Below, piece by piece: positions 62,400 to 64,000 of a stretch of 64,000 bases of DNA. Both the position numbers and the translations under genes were made by a program. Position 1 is the stretch's first letter. Each line of letters opens with the position of its first letter. Source of the DNA: JANLSE01 sp038214135 (lineage in GTDB: Bacteria > Chloroflexota > Chloroflexia > Chloroflexales > Roseiflexaceae); contig JBBQSD010000001.1 in the NCBI GenBank assembly GCA_038214135.1, positions 87,714-151,713 of the forward strand, read 5' to 3'. The notes beneath the pieces were generated by a model that was not told where the DNA came from, ran no database searches, and saw only the letters and a list, made by a program, of their open reading frames with translations.

Positions 62400-63431
62400 A
62401 TGACCACTGCAATCATCACGAATCCAGCACAGGCCGCCCACGATGAACCCCGTCATGTCGAACGTGCGGCACGTATGCGGGCGATTGAACGCGCTCTCGA
62501 TACGAGCGGTCTGCGTCCTACGCTTACACCAATTGCGGCTCGCCATGCAACGGAGGCCGAAATTCGTGCAGTTCATCATCCGCGCCTGATTGAGATGCTT
62601 AACCTCTCAACGGCTCAGGAACGGCTGTGGATCGATAGCGATACCTACACAACCAGCGAATCGTTGATCGCTGCAAAGCTTGGGGCTGGCGCTGCAATCG
62701 AAGCCGTTCAGGCAGTTGTGCGGCAACGGGTGCAGAATGCGTTTGTGCTGACTCGCCCACCTGGTCATCATGCGACGATCACACGCTCTATGGGTTTCTG
62801 CCTGATCAATAATATTGCGATTGCGGCCCGTTATGCTACCCAAACATTAGGCCTCGCCCGTGTTGCAATTGTCGATTATGATGTTCACCATGGCAATGGC
62901 ACCCAGGATATTTTTTATGATGATCCGCGTGTGCTGTTCTGTTCAACACATGCAGCACCCCTCTATCCCGGCACGGGTACAGAGCACGAGATCGGGAACG
63001 GCCCTGGCCATGGAACAACCCTGAATCTGCCATTGCCCTATAATACCGGCGATCAGGGCTTTGCGCAGCTTTATGATCAGATCGTGATACCAGCACTGCG
63101 CCGGTTTCAGCCAGAATTGATCCTCATTTCGGCTGGCTATGATGCCCACTGGAACGACCCAATTGGCCCGCTTTCGCTCTCTGTGAGTGGCTATGCTGCC
63201 CTTACCAGCCGCCTCTACGATCTGGCTGCCGAAATCTGTGATGGCCGGATCGCGCTTATCCTCGAAGGCGGCTACAATGAGGAAGCGCTTGGCGCATGTG
63301 TCGTTGCCTGTTTTGGCGTGCTGCTTGGCCGAGCCATCGAACCTGATCCACTTGGCCCTGCTGGAACTCGTGAGCCGAATCTCCAGGCCTTGATCGAGCG
63401 AACACGTCGCCAGCATCCATTGTTAGTGTAG
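62400..63431 (+). CDS. Class II-type histone deacetylase-like (acetoin utilization/acetylpolyamine) deacetylase
   Basis: 343 residues. The HDAC family active site is present: TRPPGHHATITRSMGFCLINNIAIA, VAIVDYDVHHGNGTQDIFYDD, FCSTHAAPLYPGTG, ILISAGYDAHWNDPIGPL and LEGGYNEEALG. His-His, Asp and the zinc ligands (DxH and the later Asp) are all visible. Bacterial homologues deacetylate acetylpolyamines or lysines. The start MTTAIIT was chosen because homology starts there; no clear ribosome-binding site is visible and a GC-rich leader of about 100 bases precedes it. Confidence 0.87.
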   Translation: MTTAIITNPAQAAHDEPRHVERAARMRAIERALDTSGLRPTLTPIAARHATEAEIRAVHHPRLIEMLNLSTAQERLWIDSDTYTTSESLIAAKLGAGAAIEAVQAVVRQRVQNAFVLTRPPGHHATITRSMGFCLINNIAIAARYATQTLGLARVAIVDYDVHHGNGTQDIFYDDPRVLFCSTHAAPLYPGTGTEHEIGNGPGHGTTLNLPLPYNTGDQGFAQLYDQIVIPALRRFQPELILISAGYDAHWNDPIGPLSLSVSGYAALTSRLYDLAAEICDGRIALILEGGYNEEALGACVVACFGVLLGRAIEPDPLGPAGTREPNLQALIERTRRQHPLLV

Positions 63432-63484
63432 GATTCAGGAGTCAGTATTCCATCTACATGCCTTTGAATGGTTGCAATCCGCAG

Positions 63485-63504
63485 GGACGCGATATATCGC
63501 GTCC
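63485..63504. repeat. Perfect palindrome GGACGCGATATATCGCGTCC
   Basis: Relative of the 57322 palindrome, located in the gap before hisH. Confidence 0.85.
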
Positions 63505-63560
63505 GTACGAACCATCAAATAAATCGGTTTGTTCCCTTGTTCATGCTTATTGAGGTTCTT

Positions 63561-64000
63561 ATGGCTATTGTTGTCATTGATTATGGTGCTGGCAACCTGC
63601 GGAGCGTTGTGCGCGCTCTGGCGAAAGTTGGCGCAGAACACATTGTCACGACTGATCCACAGGTTGTTCGTGATGCTCCCGCAGTCGTTCTGCCCGGTGT
63701 CGGCGCAACCCTCGATACCATGCAAAGCCTCAAACGCATGGGCATGGACAGCGCTATTCGTGATGTTGTTCACGCTGGAGTCCCATTCCTTGGCATCTGT
63801 GTCGGGATGCAGGTTCTGTGTGAGCGCAGCGAAGAGTTTGGCATGCACGATTGCATCGGCCTGGTTGGCGGTGATGTTCGCCGCCTTCCGGATGGCCAGA
63901 AGGTGCCACAGATTGGCTGGAACCAGCTCCGCTATGTTAATGGTGCTGGCGAACATCCCTTGTTTCAGGGTGTCCCCGATGCCAGCGATGTCTATTTTGT
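63561..64000 (+). CDS. hisH: Imidazole glycerol phosphate synthase subunit HisH, N-terminal part
   Basis: The frame runs off the right edge; about 146 residues are visible. VIDYGAGNLRSVVRAL opens the protein, VLPGVGATLDTM holds the oxyanion region, GICVGMQVLCERSEE contains the glutaminase Cys, and KVPQIGWNQLRY follows. It supplies ammonia from glutamine to HisF in histidine biosynthesis. Usual length is about 205 residues, so about 60 are missing. TGAGG lies upstream of the ATG. Confidence 0.93.
   Translation, partial: MAIVVIDYGAGNLRSVVRALAKVGAEHIVTTDPQVVRDAPAVVLPGVGATLDTMQSLKRMGMDSAIRDVVHAGVPFLGICVGMQVLCERSEEFGMHDCIGLVGGDVRRLPDGQKVPQIGWNQLRYVNGAGEHPLFQGVPDASDVYF

Noticed and set aside
443..63460. 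CRISPR array among the many repeats
   Set aside because: The repeats are heptamers in direct tandem or isolated palindromes; there are no regularly spaced 25-40 base repeats with unique spacers, and no cas genes.
63435..63956. Minus-strand frame of 173 codons at the right edge
   Set aside because: The plus strand of the same bases encodes clear HisH motifs.

Overview
The window looks like a chromosomal segment of a filamentous Chloroflexota bacterium (class Chloroflexia, possibly Chloroflexales). This is inferred from gene content: a serine/threonine-kinase/AAA/histidine-kinase hybrid, BTAD and MalT-type regulators, DICT and nSTAND domains, Chloroflexota-like transposons, and gene order. Base composition is moderately GC-rich, and the intergenic DNA is full of heptamer tandem repeats and palindromes. 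Nothing here identifies a species.

Layout. 1-1.4 kb: the end of a dipeptide epimerase gene and an esterase. 2-4.1 kb: a membrane-bound BTAD regulator. 4.2-8.6 kb: a decay zone holding remnants of a DUF6194-like gene and a WYL regulator, a dead DDE transposase, an IS200/IS605 element (tnpA+tnpB), and a truncated, frameshifted MalT-like gene. 8.7-16.9 kb: PIG-L deacetylase, CoxL-like molybdenum hydroxylase, solute-binding lipoprotein, GH29 fucosidase, D-2-hydroxyacid dehydrogenase and an MBL hydrolase. 17.5-24.7 kb: two secreted proteins and two GT-C membrane glycosyltransferases. 24.9-27.9 kb: CNNM/CorC transporter, tRNA-CAU, Gfo/Idh oxidoreductase. 28-33.5 kb: a complete BMP-type nucleoside ABC importer operon. 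33.6-35.5 kb: DICT-GAF and EAL signalling proteins. 35.7-41.6 kb: a mycothiol-type formaldehyde dehydrogenase homologue, M42 peptidase, SDR, a protease-less Lon-like protein and an FkbM methyltransferase. 42-44.7 kb: sulfite oxidase-like protein and a persulfide dioxygenase-rhodanese. 45-52.5 kb: a truncated nSTAND ATPase and an 1830-residue hybrid kinase. 52.5-58.6 kb: methyl-cycle genes (MetE-like, PfkB kinase, AhcY, MetK). 58.8-64 kb: Tpx, LysA, a cobalamin-riboswitch-controlled LPXTG surface protein, an HDAC-like deacetylase and the start of hisH.

The most coherent systems are: (a) the cobalamin riboswitch with its terminator, in front of a secreted alpha/alpha-toroid protein with a sortase signal, which suggests surface capture of corrinoids; (b) the methyl-cycle cluster headed by a compact two-hairpin attenuator in front of a MetE-like protein lacking recognisable zinc ligands; (c) the nucleoside importer operon; (d) a sulfur pair in which a persulfide dioxygenase would make sulfite for the adjacent sulfite oxidase-like enzyme. 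The most unusual single proteins are a Lon homologue with no protease domain and altered ATPase residues, and a BTAD regulator fused to a multi-pass membrane sensor.

Intergenic DNA carries several dispersed repeat families: the heptamers CTGACTC and GCTGARA/CAGCCRT, a palindromic CCTCACCCC...GGGGTGAGG family, GGGCGGTTCGCGAACCGCCC, CCGCAGGCTGAAGCCTGCGG, a repeat near CATGCCACGGCTGCGA, and an approximately 105-bp element. Some copies touch genes: one appears to form the linker of an ABC ATPase, one acts as a terminator in front of lysA, and one replaces the end of the nSTAND gene.
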